Notes under the pieces: model-generated
Databases searched by the model: none
Seen by the model: only the letters and a program-made list of their open reading frames with translations
What the model was told of the DNA's origin: nothing
In this document: positions 1-8,822 of the stretch, piece by piece
Layout: each line of letters begins with the position of its first letter
Position numbering within the stretch: the first letter of the stretch is position 1
Assembly (NCBI RefSeq): GCF_001865015.1
Contig: NZ_MJGV01000002.1
Span: 99,475-163,474 of the forward strand
Reading direction: 5' to 3'
Source: Curtobacterium sp. MMLR14_010
GTDB lineage: Bacteria; Actinomycetota; Actinomycetes; Actinomycetales; Microbacteriaceae
DNA length: 64,000 nt
Program-made: the position numbers and the translations under genes

Positions 1-858
1 GCGGAGCAGGTTCAGGCCTTGTGGGACGGCTGAGGGGTGGCCGGTGGCTTCGATGTAGACGTCGGCGCCGTACCCGTCGGTGAGGTCCTTGATGATCTGC
101 ACGGCGTCGTGGGTGGCGATGTTGATGGTGAGGTCCGCGCCGACGGCTTTCGCGAGGTCGAGTTTGGTGTCGAGGACGTCGAGGGCGATGATCCGCAGGG
201 GGTTCTTCTGGCGGGCTCCGGCGATGGCGGAGAGGCCGATGGGGCCGGCGCCGGCGATGACGACGGTGTCGCCGAACTTGATGTCGGCGCGTTCGACGGC
301 GTGGAAGGCGCAGGAGAGGGGTTCGGCGAACGCGGCGACCTGTCCGGGGAGGTCAGCGGAGACGGGGTGGGTGAGGGCCTTGGCGGGGACGAGGACGTAC
401 TCGGCCATGGCGCCGTCGTAGCCCTTGAAGCCGAACATGTCGTGCACGGCGCACATCCAGTACGCGCCCTCGAGGCAGTAGCGGCACTCCCAGCAGGGCA
501 CGATCTGCTCGCACGCGATCCGGTCCCCGAGGGCCAGCTTCCGCTTGGCGAGGGCGGTGTCGTCGCCGGCGATGACCGTGCCGACGAACTCGTGTCCGGG
601 GATCCGGTTCGTCTCGGCCCACGCTGGCCGGTTCTGGTCTCCCCAGAACTTCGCGGCGCCGTGGTAGCACTTCAGGTCCGAGGCGCAGATCCCGACGGCG
701 TCGGTGCGGAGCAGGAGCTCCCCGGGTCCTGGGGTGGGCACGGGTCGGGTCTCGAGGCGGTAGTCCCCGGGGCCGTGGACCACGACCGCCCGCATCGTCG
801 CAGGGATCTCGGACGCCGTGGGGTCCGTAGGGGTGGTGGTGTCCGTCGTCGTCGACAT
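1..858 (-). CDS. Zinc-dependent polyol dehydrogenase, erythritol/L-threitol type (3' end outside window)
   Basis: Medium-chain dehydrogenase/reductase predicted to oxidise a sugar alcohol with NAD(P) in the cytoplasm. The visible 286 codons read into the left window edge without a stop. Seen: a catalytic-zinc region GICASDLKCYHG near residue 58 followed by GHEFVG, a cysteine-rich structural-zinc segment (CEQIVPCWECRYC, then a further Cys), and the Rossmann motif GAGPIG. The ATG at 858 follows a GGAGG-like sequence; a second Met lies 21 codons inside, at MRAVVV. It is divergent from a SorC-type regulator with a palindromic candidate operator between, which fits polyol-inducible control. The threitol/erythritol assignment rests on overall resemblance and the neighbouring regulator; xylitol, sorbitol or another polyol is possible. 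Confidence 0.8.
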   Translation of the reverse strand, partial: MSTTTDTTTPTDPTASEIPATMRAVVVHGPGDYRLETRPVPTPGPGELLLRTDAVGICASDLKCYHGAAKFWGDQNRPAWAETNRIPGHEFVGTVIAGDDTALAKRKLALGDRIACEQIVPCWECRYCLEGAYWMCAVHDMFGFKGYDGAMAEYVLVPAKALTHPVSADLPGQVAAFAEPLSCAFHAVERADIKFGDTVVIAGAGPIGLSAIAGARQKNPLRIIALDVLDTKLDLAKAVGADLTINIATHDAVQIIKDLTDGYGADVYIEATGHPSAVPQGLNLLR

Positions 859-920
859 GCGCTGTGTCCTCCATTGGTCAGCAGTGGTTCGACCTCGACT
901 GTACACCGACCAGAACAGAT

Positions 921-942
921 GTCCAGAACACAATTTCTGGAC
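921..942. promoter_or_regulatory. Candidate operator between polyol dehydrogenase and SorC regulator
   Basis: Perfect inverted repeat with 8-bp arms, GTCCAGAA at 921-928 and TTCTGGAC at 935-942, separated by 6 bp, in the divergent promoter region. A further CCAGAACA half-site at 910-917 repeats 923-930 one step upstream. The likely ligand is the adjacent SorC-type regulator, by inference from position. Confidence 0.6.
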
Positions 943-965
943 GCAGGGGGCGTTACGATCGCAGC

Positions 966-1928
966 ATGTCCGACGAGATGCCCGCCCCGGACTCCGCGCG
1001 CAGTCGGTTCCCGCTCGACACGGTGTACCAGGCGGCGCGGATGTACTACCTCGAGGACGCCACCCAGGTCGAGATCGCCGCACGGCTCGGGGTCTCGCGC
1101 CCGACCGTCTCGCGTCTGGTCGCCGAGGCCCGCCGCGCCGGACTCGTGCGGATCGAGGTCGTCGACCCGTTCCAGGACGAGACCGTCGCGCTGGCCGAAC
1201 GGCTGCAGGTCGTGCTGGGGCTGCACGCGGTGCACCTCGCAGCGGTGACGCACACCACGACGCTCGGCGCCGACCTCGCCGTCCCGCTCGCCGCCGCGGT
1301 GGAGGACATGGCGCTGGTCCCCGGTGACGCGGTGCTGATGTCCTCGGGTCGGACCGTGTACGACGTCGCCCGCGGGGGCATGCCGCAGCTGCCGGGCGTG
1401 CAGCTCGTCCCGACCGTCGGCGGTCAGGCGGACCCGATGCCGTGGTTCCAGACGAACGAGATCACCAGGACGGCCGCCGAGCACTCGGGCGCGATCCCGG
1501 CGTTCCTGTTCGCGCAGGCGCTGCCGTCCGAGGCGATGCGGGCGTCGCTCGACGAGGACCCCGCGTTCCAGCACGTCATCGGCCTGTGGGGTCGGGCGAA
1601 GGGCGCCGTGCTCGGCATCGGTGCGCCGACCCCGACGCGGGACGCCCTGGCACGGGGCATCCCCGTCGAGGACCGCGCGTTCGACCTGGCCGCCGGCGAC
1701 GTCTGCCTGAACTTCTACGCGCCCGACGGCTCGCCCATCGAGTTCCCGGGGAGCGACCGGATGGTGCGGACGTCCCGTGAGGTCCTCGCCGCCGTGCCGC
1801 ACGCCGTCGGGGTGGCCGTGGGCGAGGCGAAGGTGCCGAGCATCATCGGCGCCGTCCGCGGTGGGCTCGTCAACGAACTCGTGTCGGACGCGGCGACGGC
1901 ACGGGCGCTGCTCGACGCGCTGGCCTGA
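966..1928 (+). CDS. SorC-family sugar-binding transcriptional regulator
   Basis: Predicted polyol- or sugar-phosphate-responsive regulator of 320 aa. The N-terminal helix-turn-helix lies at about residues 20-50 (EIAARLGVSRPTVSRLVAEAR), followed by a long C-terminal effector-binding domain of the sugar-isomerase-like fold typical of SorC/DeoR-related regulators. The ATG at 966 begins MSDEMPAP; the frame is open further upstream, but this start leaves the palindrome at 921-942 in the untranslated region. Divergent from the polyol dehydrogenase, so it probably controls that gene and itself. A second member of the family lies at 5356-6318. The effector is not deducible; an erythritol- or threitol-derived phosphate is a guess. 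Confidence 0.88.
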   Translation: MSDEMPAPDSARSRFPLDTVYQAARMYYLEDATQVEIAARLGVSRPTVSRLVAEARRAGLVRIEVVDPFQDETVALAERLQVVLGLHAVHLAAVTHTTTLGADLAVPLAAAVEDMALVPGDAVLMSSGRTVYDVARGGMPQLPGVQLVPTVGGQADPMPWFQTNEITRTAAEHSGAIPAFLFAQALPSEAMRASLDEDPAFQHVIGLWGRAKGAVLGIGAPTPTRDALARGIPVEDRAFDLAAGDVCLNFYAPDGSPIEFPGSDRMVRTSREVLAAVPHAVGVAVGEAKVPSIIGAVRGGLVNELVSDAATARALLDALA

Positions 1929-1948
1929 CGCGGCGCGGCCTGCGTCGG

Positions 1949-1986
1949 GTCGGCGCTCCGGCCCGCGTCCGGTCGGCGCTCCGGCC
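1949..1986. repeat. Two copies of a 15-bp direct repeat in a convergent gap
   Basis: GTCGGCGCTCCGGCC occurs at 1949-1963 and again at 1972-1986, with a third truncated GTCGGCG just beyond. It fills the 57-bp gap between the SorC gene and the convergent DinB-like gene and reaches the latter's stop codon. No function is evident. Confidence 0.6.
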
Positions 1987-2522
1987 TACATCCGGTCGGC
2001 GTGGGTCTGGCGGACGTCCCAGAGGTGGTGCACCGGGTCGTGCGCGTAGTACACGGCGAGCGTCGCGACCGTGAAGGTGCTGCCGTCCGAACGGAGCCCG
2101 GTGCGCTCGAGCTGGTCGTCGCGGACGTCGTCGAAGGCCTTCGCGGCGCGGTGGGCAGCGGCGCCGAGCTCGCGGGCCACGGTGGCGGGGTCCTGCTCGG
2201 CGTAGCGGTCCTCGATGGCGGTGGCGTCCTGCTCCCAGTTCGGGAAGGTCGGGGCGTCCTCGGTGAGCATCAGCGTGAGGCGCTCGGTCATCTTCGCGTG
2301 CACGTCCCGCACGTGGGCGGCGTACTCGAGCGTCGACCAGGTGTCCTCGTCCGGGCGCTGGCGGGCGTCCTCGCGGGTGAGTGCGGCGGGCCACCCGGTC
2401 GCGTTCGCCTCGACGATGCCGGGCACGTCGCGGATCGTCGTCGCGCTGCCGTCGTAGCCGCAGTCGGCGCACGGGGTCTCGATGACCCAGGTCCAGTTCT
2501 TCGTGTCGGGTTCGATCGCCAT
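1986..2522 (-). CDS. DinB-family putative metal-dependent protein
   Basis: Predicted 178-aa cytoplasmic protein with the four-helix DinB/YfiT-like fold; such proteins include thiol-dependent transferases and hydrolases. Histidines that could bind metal are in AAHVRDVH in the first half and YYAHDPVHHLWDV near the C terminus. Two cysteines sit in the N-terminal segment CADCGYDG, an unusual CxxC pair for this family. ATG at 2522 (MAIEPD); the open frame continues upstream but its composition there looks non-coding. It converges on the SorC gene and is divergent from the phosphatase gene at 2665. Substrate unknown. Confidence 0.75.
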   Translation of the reverse strand: MAIEPDTKNWTWVIETPCADCGYDGSATTIRDVPGIVEANATGWPAALTREDARQRPDEDTWSTLEYAAHVRDVHAKMTERLTLMLTEDAPTFPNWEQDATAIEDRYAEQDPATVARELGAAAHRAAKAFDDVRDDQLERTGLRSDGSTFTVATLAVYYAHDPVHHLWDVRQTHADRM

Positions 2523-2664
2523 GGCCCGATCGTAGGGGGCGGCCGGTGGAGGCGCGTCCGAGCGGACCACCCGCGCGACATCGTCGTCGTCGTACGACCT
2601 CGATGATGTCGCAACGCGCTGGGGCGGCCGGGACCGGAGCGCCCGCCATCCGTAGGGTGGCTGC

Positions 2665-3321
2665 ATGCGACTGCTGCTCATCCGCCACGGCCAGACCCCC
2701 GCCAACGTGACCGGCGTCCTCGACGCCGAGGTCCCAGGACCCGGACTCACCGAGCTCGGGCAGCAGCAGGCCCAGGCGCTGCCGACAGCCCTCGCCGATC
2801 GCGGCATCGAGCGGGTCTTCGTGTCGTCGATGCTCCGGACGCAGCTGACCGCGGCGCCGCTGGCGGATGCGCTCGGCCTCGAGCCCGTGGTGCTGCCGGG
2901 CCTCCGCGAGATCGAGGCCGGCGACCTGCAGGGCCAGCGCGACCAGACCTCCGTGCAGCGCTACCTCGCCACGTGCTACGCCTGGGCGTCCGGGGAGCGC
3001 GAGGCCCGCATGCCCGGCGCCGAGACCGGCGAGGACTTCTTCGAGCGCTACGACGACGCCGTCGCCCAGGTCGAGGCGAGCGGCGCGGACGTCGTCGCCG
3101 TGTTCAGCCACGGTGCCGCGATCCGGATCTGGGCCGCGACGACGGCGCAGAACGTGCCGCACGACCTCGGCTCGCGGCGGCACCTCGAGAACACGGGCGT
3201 CGTCGAGCTCGAGGGCTCGACCGCCGACGGCTGGCGCCTGGTCGACTGGGAGGGCGAACCACTCGGTGGCGACGACCTCATCGACCGGACCGCGCAGGAC
3301 CCGACCGGCGAGCAGTTCTAG
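2665..3321 (+). CDS. Histidine phosphatase family protein (phosphoglycerate mutase-like)
   Basis: 218-aa soluble phosphatase of the branch-1 histidine phosphatase superfamily. The N terminus MRLLLIRHGQT carries the RHG catalytic signature with the phospho-accepting His at residue 8; a central acidic segment LREIEAGDLQG and the second catalytic His in VFSHGAAIR complete the usual active-site set. Members range from cofactor-dependent phosphoglycerate mutases to broad phosphatases, and the sequence does not settle which. The gene is followed by a strong hairpin at 3376-3415 shared with the convergent glpD gene. Confidence 0.88.
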   Translation: MRLLLIRHGQTPANVTGVLDAEVPGPGLTELGQQQAQALPTALADRGIERVFVSSMLRTQLTAAPLADALGLEPVVLPGLREIEAGDLQGQRDQTSVQRYLATCYAWASGEREARMPGAETGEDFFERYDDAVAQVEASGADVVAVFSHGAAIRIWAATTAQNVPHDLGSRRHLENTGVVELEGSTADGWRLVDWEGEPLGGDDLIDRTAQDPTGEQF

Positions 3322-3375
3322 CGACAGCGAGGGGCGAGCGGCGAGCGGCGAGCGTCCGCGACCCGGCCACAGAAC

Positions 3376-3415
3376 GACTGGAGGCTCGGTACCAGCTGGC
3401 ACCGAGCCTCCAGTC
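3376..3415. terminator. Bidirectional hairpin between histidine phosphatase and glpD
   Basis: Perfect 15-bp stem: GACTGGAGGCTCGGT at 3376-3390 pairs with ACCGAGCCTCCAGTC at 3401-3415 across a 10-nt loop. It sits between convergent genes, 55 bp past one stop and 17 bp past the other, so it probably ends both transcripts. The GGAGGCTCG core recurs in other hairpins of this window. Confidence 0.75.
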
Positions 3416-3431
3416 CGTCACTGGGCTGTGA

Positions 3432-5174
3432 TCAGGCGTGCGCCGCCGACGCGGTCAGGGGCACGACCACGCCGTGCGACTCGCGCAGGACGTCGAGCGT
3501 GTGCTGGACCTCGTCCGCGCGCTGCTCGGTGTCCCAGCCGAGGACACCGGCGAGGACGTCGGCCAGCTCGTCGAGCAGGTCGATCGTGACCCCGCCGACG
3601 AACGCGAGGTTCGTGCGACGCAGCACCACGTCGATCAGGTGCACGGCGTGCTCGTGCTGGGCGAAGTAGGCCACCTCGGCACGGGTGAGGCCCGCGTCGG
3701 ACTCGAGCGGCTCGACCGGTCCGTCGGTGAGGACGTCCACGACCTCGGCGGCACGGGTACCGTAGCGCTGCAGCAGACCCTCGACCAGCTCGGTGTCGAG
3801 CCCGTCGCGGTGCGACTTGACCCACAGGGCGCGCTGGGCGTCCGTGGTCGGGAACTCCTTGCCGCCGCCGATCGGCATGCCGGTCGTGTCGACCTTGCGG
3901 GGCATGCCGAGCTTCTGCGTGGCCTCGGTCGACAGGTGCGCGGCGAGGGCGCGGAAGGTCGTCCACTTGCCGCCGACGAGCGACAGCACGGTCGTCTTCC
4001 CGAGCCCCGGGATCGTGGTGTCCACGATGCGGTAGTCGCGGGAGACGAAGCCGGGGGCGGTGTCCTCGTGACGGGGGAGCGGGCGGATGCCGGAGTAGCT
4101 GTAGACGATGTGGTCGCGGGTGACGTCGATCTGCGGGAACACGTGCTTGACGAGCCCGAAGAAGTAGTCGATCTCCTCGTCGGTGGTCACGACCGGCTTC
4201 GACGGATCGGCGTCGATGTCGGTGGTGCCGATGAGGACGCGGCCCTTGAGCGGGTAGATCAGGACGATGCGTCCGTCGTCGTTCTCGAAGAACAGCTCGC
4301 GGCCCTTGGTGGCCTCGAGGAGCTCGTCGTTGTGCACGACGATGTGCGAGCCCTTGGTGCCGCCCATGAACTTCGTCTCGCCGCCGAACGCCTGGTTCGT
4401 GAGGTCGGTCCACGGCCCGGAGGCGTTGATCACGACGTCCGCCGTGACGGCGAACTCCTCGCCGGTCTCACGGTCGCGGAGCAGGACGCCGCCGTCGCGG
4501 GTGCCGACGGCCTCGACGTAGTTGGTCGCACGGGCGGTCGCGGCGGAGCCGGTCCCGGTGCCGGCGGCCAGGCCGTCCTTGAGGACGTCGAGCGCCAGGC
4601 GCTCCGGCTCGTGCACCGAGGCGTCGTAGTAGGTGCCCGTGTACTTCAGGTCCTTGTTGAGGGCCGGCATGTCCGCCAGCGCCGCCTTCTTCGTGCGGAA
4701 GACGTGCTTCGGGACCGAGCCGCCGTCGCGGGAGAAGGAGTCGTAGATCGTCATGCCGATCTTGATGAGCATCGCGCCGCGTTCCTTCGTGGAGCGCTGC
4801 TTGTGCGTCAGCATGCGCAGCGGGGCGTTCATGATGCCGGAGAACGTCGAGAAGATCGGCATCGTCGTCTGCAGCGGCTTGACGTAGTGCGGGGCGATGC
4901 GGATCAGGCCGTTGCGCTCCTGCACGCTCTCGCGGACGAGGCGGAACTCGCCGTTCTCGAGGTAGCGGATGCCGCCGTGGATCATGTGGCTCGACGCCGC
5001 GGAGGCGCCGGAGGCGTAGTCGCCACGCTCGACGAGCGCGACGTCGACGCCCTGCAGAGCGAGGTCGCGGAACGCGGCGATGCCGTTGATGCCGCCACCC
5101 ACGATGAGGACCTGTGCGTTCGGGCGCTCGGTGAGGTCGGTCACCGTGCGTCGGGGCTGCGTCGTCTTCGACAT
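3432..5174 (-). CDS. glpD: FAD-dependent glycerol-3-phosphate dehydrogenase
   Basis: Oxidises sn-glycerol 3-phosphate to dihydroxyacetone phosphate, passing electrons through FAD to the respiratory quinone pool; normally membrane-associated. The 580-aa product has the dinucleotide-binding motif VGGGINGIAAFRDLALQG near residue 25, the GlpD signature region SHMIHGGIRYLENGEF, a FAD domain with GTKGSHIVVH and IGTTDID, and a C-terminal helical domain. Length is normal for bacterial GlpD. The ATG at 5174 (MSKTTQ) was chosen because an upstream extension would run through the palindromes of the intergenic region. Divergent from a SorC-type regulator with two identical-core candidate operators between, so glycerol or a related polyol probably induces it. 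Confidence 0.93.
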   Translation of the reverse strand: MSKTTQPRRTVTDLTERPNAQVLIVGGGINGIAAFRDLALQGVDVALVERGDYASGASAASSHMIHGGIRYLENGEFRLVRESVQERNGLIRIAPHYVKPLQTTMPIFSTFSGIMNAPLRMLTHKQRSTKERGAMLIKIGMTIYDSFSRDGGSVPKHVFRTKKAALADMPALNKDLKYTGTYYDASVHEPERLALDVLKDGLAAGTGTGSAATARATNYVEAVGTRDGGVLLRDRETGEEFAVTADVVINASGPWTDLTNQAFGGETKFMGGTKGSHIVVHNDELLEATKGRELFFENDDGRIVLIYPLKGRVLIGTTDIDADPSKPVVTTDEEIDYFFGLVKHVFPQIDVTRDHIVYSYSGIRPLPRHEDTAPGFVSRDYRIVDTTIPGLGKTTVLSLVGGKWTTFRALAAHLSTEATQKLGMPRKVDTTGMPIGGGKEFPTTDAQRALWVKSHRDGLDTELVEGLLQRYGTRAAEVVDVLTDGPVEPLESDAGLTRAEVAYFAQHEHAVHLIDVVLRRTNLAFVGGVTIDLLDELADVLAGVLGWDTEQRADEVQHTLDVLRESHGVVVPLTASAAHA

Positions 5175-5255
5175 GTGCGTACGCGTCGCTTTCTGGGGTC
5201 GGTTCCGGTGGTCTCCATCGATCGTGCGCCCGCTGAGAAGTCCGGGCAACTCGCG

Positions 5256-5269
5256 TGCACGAACGTGCA
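5256..5269. promoter_or_regulatory. Candidate operator, copy 1 (glpD-regulator intergenic region)
   Basis: 14-bp palindrome TGCACGAACGTGCA of the form TGCACG-N2-CGTGCA, on the glpD side of the divergent promoter region. It has the same arms as the palindrome at 5331-5344, and the centres are 75 bp apart. Confidence 0.6.
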
Positions 5270-5330
5270 GCACGTCTGTGGATGCGCCCGGTGACACGGA
5301 CTGGAGGCTCGACCGCGGTTGCAGAGGCCG

Positions 5331-5344
5331 TGCACGTCCGTGCA
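5331..5344. promoter_or_regulatory. Candidate operator, copy 2 (glpD-regulator intergenic region)
   Basis: 14-bp palindrome TGCACGTCCGTGCA, second copy of TGCACG-N2-CGTGCA, 11 bp before the start of the SorC-type regulator gene. Placement suggests autorepression and, with copy 1, possible looping between the two sites. Confidence 0.6.
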
Positions 5345-5355
5345 TGGTTGGGTCC

Positions 5356-6318
5356 ATGAGTGACGCCGGGCAGCCGATGCGGACGCAGCAGGCGCTGCGC
5401 GCCGCGCACCTGTACTACCTGCAGGACCTGACGATGGACGCCATCGCGGACGAGCTCGGAACGTCCCGGTCGTCGGTCTCGCGGCTGCTCAAGCACGCCA
5501 GGGACACCGGGCTCGTCGACATCCAGATCCGATCGCCCCTGGACCAGGCTGCGGCGCTCAGCCGGAACATCCGGGCGCGGTTCGGGGTGCACGCGCACGT
5601 CGTGCCGGTGCCCGACCACACGAGCGACGTCGACCGCCTGGAGCGGGTCGCGTTGTCGGCGGCGCGGATCCTGACGCAGTACATCGAGTCGAACATGGTG
5701 ATCGGCCTGTCGTGGGGCTCGACCGTGAGCGCCGTCAGCCGGTTCCTCGTGCCGAAGACCACGCACGGGTCCACCGTCGTGCAGGTGAACGGTGCCGCGA
5801 ACACCCGCACGACCGGCATCGTCTACGCGTCCGAGATCCTCCGGCGGTTCGGCGAGGCGTACGGCGCCCTCGTGCAGCAGTTCCCCGTGCCCGCGTTCTT
5901 CGACGACCCCGCGACGAAGGAGGCCCTGTTCCGCGAACGGTCGATCCGCCGCGTGCTCGACCTGCACGAGCGGATGGACGTCGTCGTGTTCGGCGTCGGC
6001 GCGCCGCAGGCCCCGGTGCCCTCGCACGTCTACTCCGGCGGGTACCTCGACCCCGCCGACCGCGAGGAGCTCACCCGCGCCGGTGTCGTCGGCGACGTCT
6101 CGACCGTGTTCTACCGCGCGGACGGGTCGTGGCGGGACATCGGCCTGAACGCCCGCGCCGGCGCCCCCGACCTCGACACCATCAAGCGGGCGCCGCGACG
6201 GATCTGTGTCGTCGCCGGGCGGGGCAAGGCCGCGTCGCTCCGCGGGGCGCTCGCGGCGGGGCTCGTGACGGACCTGATCCTCGACGAGAGCATCGGGCAG
6301 GCGATCCTGCAGAACTGA
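5356..6318 (+). CDS. SorC-family sugar-binding transcriptional regulator
   Basis: 320-aa regulator with an N-terminal helix-turn-helix (MDAIADELGTSRSSVSRLLKHARD, about residues 30-55) and a C-terminal effector domain with SWGSTVSAVSRFL and GVGAPQAPVPS, matching the phosphosugar-binding fold of SorC proteins. The ATG at 5356 (MSDAGQPMR) falls just after the palindrome at 5331-5344. Divergent from glpD, so probably a glycerol/glycerol-3-phosphate or polyol-phosphate sensor that controls glpD. It is related to, but clearly diverged from, the SorC protein at 966-1928. Three direct copies of TCCTGGTGG (6331-6357) follow its stop codon. Confidence 0.88.
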   Translation: MSDAGQPMRTQQALRAAHLYYLQDLTMDAIADELGTSRSSVSRLLKHARDTGLVDIQIRSPLDQAAALSRNIRARFGVHAHVVPVPDHTSDVDRLERVALSAARILTQYIESNMVIGLSWGSTVSAVSRFLVPKTTHGSTVVQVNGAANTRTTGIVYASEILRRFGEAYGALVQQFPVPAFFDDPATKEALFRERSIRRVLDLHERMDVVVFGVGAPQAPVPSHVYSGGYLDPADREELTRAGVVGDVSTVFYRADGSWRDIGLNARAGAPDLDTIKRAPRRICVVAGRGKAASLRGALAAGLVTDLILDESIGQAILQN

Positions 6319-6405
6319 CGCTGTGGGCCGTCCTGGTGGTCCTGGTGGTCCTGGTGGTCCGGCTGGCGTGCTCGTTTGTCGGTGGTCGTGGATACGTTCT
6401 CGAGC

Positions 6406-7491
6406 ATGGTGCTCTCCACGGAAACCCGGCCGACGGCCACGATGCTCGGCACCCCTCCCACGTCCCCCGTGGCCGGTGGCAGCCCGGTGGTGGCCGGTGG
6501 GCACTCGCCCCTGGCCAGCGACCACCCGGTCGCCGGCGGGCAAGAGCGTCCCGGCGCTCGCTGGTTCCGCCGCATCGCCGGCACCGACATCGACCACGCC
6601 GTCGCCTTCTTCTCCGAGGGCTACGACCTCCGCTCGCCCGTCGTCCGGCGCACGTCCCGGCACACGCCGTGGGACTTCTCCGGGGTCGGCGACGAGCGCA
6701 TGTCGCTCAGGACCGTCCGTGCCGCCGTCGACTTCCGTGGCGAGAGCCGCACCGACGACGAGTTCCACGTGATCTGGCTGCGGTCCGGCTCGACCTCGTT
6801 CTCCCACCGCGGTGAGCACGTCGACCTGCAGCCCGGTGTGCCCGTCGTCATGCCCGTCGGCGACATCTGGGAGATGCACCACCGCGACATCGCCCTCAAC
6901 ATGGTGCAGCTCGACCGCCGCTTCGTGACGGCCCTGGCCGGGGACCCGGACTTCGCGTTCGAACCACTGCAGCGGCCGTCGACCGAGGGTGTCCGGGTGT
7001 GGCAGGACGTCGTCCGCCGCAACTCCTCGACCTGGCTCGACCGCGGCACCGAGCTCGGCACCGTCGCGCGCCGGGACATCGCCGAGTCCTTCGCCCGCGC
7101 GGCACTGACCGCCTTCCCCCGCCGCGAGGTCTGGCGGGCATCGGTGGCCGGCACCGGGCCGGAGCACGAGCGGCTCCGCCGTGCACTCGAGTTCGTGCAC
7201 GCCCATGCGGCAGAGGCCATCGGCACGCCGGAGATCGCCATGGCCGCCGGTCTCAGCCCGCGGGGACTCCAGCAGTCCCTCCGACGGCACCTCGACCAGA
7301 CGCCGGGGGAGCTGCTGCGCCAGGTGCGGCTCGACGGCGCCCACGCGGAGCTCCGTCGTGCCGACCGCGACGAGGTCTCGGTCGCCGAGATCGCTCGGGC
7401 GTGGGGCTTCGGACACCTCGGTCGCTTCTCGGCCGCGTACCGGGTGCGCTTCGGCGAGCTGCCGAGCGAGTCGCTCCGCAGCAGGGGCTGA
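6406..7491 (+). CDS. AraC-family transcriptional regulator
   Basis: 361-aa regulator. The C-terminal third carries the two AraC helix-turn-helix motifs (IAMAAGLSPRGLQQSLRRHLDQTPGELLRQVRL and VAEIARAWGFGHLGRFSAAYRVRFGELPSE, about residues 285-355). The N-terminal half resembles the AraC-binding-like sensor domain of activators of aromatic or xenobiotic catabolism. A proline/glycine-rich stretch with repeated VAGG precedes it. ATG at 6406 chosen; TTG at 6376 would add ten residues. No target gene is adjacent on the other strand; alanine dehydrogenase lies 155 bp downstream in the same direction but has its own good ribosome binding site, so a regulatory link is only possible. Confidence 0.85.
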   Translation: MVLSTETRPTATMLGTPPTSPVAGGSPVVAGGHSPLASDHPVAGGQERPGARWFRRIAGTDIDHAVAFFSEGYDLRSPVVRRTSRHTPWDFSGVGDERMSLRTVRAAVDFRGESRTDDEFHVIWLRSGSTSFSHRGEHVDLQPGVPVVMPVGDIWEMHHRDIALNMVQLDRRFVTALAGDPDFAFEPLQRPSTEGVRVWQDVVRRNSSTWLDRGTELGTVARRDIAESFARAALTAFPRREVWRASVAGTGPEHERLRRALEFVHAHAAEAIGTPEIAMAAGLSPRGLQQSLRRHLDQTPGELLRQVRLDGAHAELRRADRDEVSVAEIARAWGFGHLGRFSAAYRVRFGELPSESLRSRG

Positions 7492-7646
7492 TCGCTCCGG
7501 GCGTCTCCGGGGGCTGTTCGAATCGTGGCGCACGGATCGGCGCAGGATCATCCAGATGTTCGGCTGTCACCCGCCGGACACACGTGAGTGGCTGGATGGT
7601 GGGGTCAGCGCGGACACCCCGCGCATCGCCCACGAAGGAGTCCGCC

Positions 7647-8747
7647 ATGCGCATCGGCGTCCCCACCGAGATCAAGAACAACGAGTTCCGCGTCGCCGTC
7701 ACCCCGGCGGGCGTCGGCGAGCTCACGTCCCACGGGCACCAGGTGCTCGTGCAGGCCGGTGCCGGTGACGGCTCGTCCTTCCCGGACGCCGAGTACGTCG
7801 CCGCCGGGGCCACGATCGTGCCCGGTGCAGCGGAGGTCTGGGCGGACGCCGAGCTCGTGCTCAAGGTCAAGGAGCCGGTTGCCTCGGAGTACGACTCGAT
7901 CCGCCCGGGCCAGGTGCTCTTCACGTACCTGCACCTCGCGGCCGACCGGGCGCTGACCACCGCCCTGACGGCCTCCGGTGCGACGGCGATCGCGTACGAG
8001 ACCGTGCAGCTGCCCGACCGCTCGTTGCCGCTGCTGTCACCGATGTCCGAGATCGCCGGGCGGCTGTCCGCCCAGGTCGGCGCGAACCACCTGATGCGTG
8101 CGAACGGCGGCCGCGGGCTGCTGCTCGGCGGGGTGCCTGGCACGCCGAAGGGCCGCGTCGTGGTCATCGGCGGGGGCGTCGCGGGGGAACACGCCGCGGC
8201 CATGGCGCTCGGGCTCGGTGCCGAGGTCACCGTGTTCGACATCAGCCTGCCGCGGCTGCGCGCCCTCGACGCCCGGTTCGACGGCCGCATCACCACGCTG
8301 CGGTCCTCGTCCCACGCGATCGCGTCGGCGCTGCGCGAGGCCGACCTGGTGATCGGGTCCGTGCTCATCCCCGGGGCATCGGCGCCCAAGCTCGTCACCG
8401 ACGCGATGGTCGCCGACATGCGCCCGGGGTCCGTGCTCGTCGACATCGCGATCGACCAGGGCGGGTGCTTCGAGGGCTCGCGGCCGACCACCCACGACGA
8501 CCCCACCTTCGCCGTGCACGACGCCGTCTACTACTGCGTGGCGAACATGCCAGGAGCGGTGCCGCGCACCTCCACGATCGCGCTGACGAACGCGACGCTG
8601 CCCTACGCGCTCGCGATCGCGGACCAGGGGTGGGCGGCGGCGATGGAGTCCGACGCGGCCCTCGCCCGCGGGCTCAACGTGCACGATGGCCGCGTCACGA
8701 ACGAGTCCGTCGCTGCCGCCCACGGCCTGGTCGCCGCCGCGCGCTGA
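7647..8747 (+). CDS. ald: Alanine dehydrogenase
   Basis: Interconverts L-alanine and pyruvate plus ammonia with NAD(H); cytoplasmic, usually hexameric. The 366-aa length and landmarks agree with the family: N-terminal [27 protein letters not shown], the catalytic His region [12 protein letters not shown], the NAD-binding loop [20 protein letters not shown] with an acidic residue ending the second strand (TVFD), and the C-terminal [25 protein letters not shown] at 7647 is preceded by GAAGGAG at 7634-7640. It is followed by a 318-bp gap with repeats, shared with the convergent TspO-like gene. Confidence 0.95.
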   Translation: MRIGVPTEIKNNEFRVAVTPAGVGELTSHGHQVLVQAGAGDGSSFPDAEYVAAGATIVPGAAEVWADAELVLKVKEPVASEYDSIRPGQVLFTYLHLAADRALTTALTASGATAIAYETVQLPDRSLPLLSPMSEIAGRLSAQVGANHLMRANGGRGLLLGGVPGTPKGRVVVIGGGVAGEHAAAMALGLGAEVTVFDISLPRLRALDARFDGRITTLRSSSHAIASALREADLVIGSVLIPGASAPKLVTDAMVADMRPGSVLVDIAIDQGGCFEGSRPTTHDDPTFAVHDAVYYCVANMPGAVPRTSTIALTNATLPYALAIADQGWAAAMESDAALARGLNVHDGRVTNESVAAAHGLVAAAR

Positions 8748-8822
8748 GCCTGGCGAGGCGTGCGTGCGGTTGGTGCGCTGCGGGCACGACCGACCGGCGG
8801 AAGCAACACCGTCGGTGCGATC

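Noticed and set aside
672-1802. Long minus-strand open frame across the SorC gene
   Set aside because: It is the antisense shadow of the clear SorC regulator and lacks any domain.
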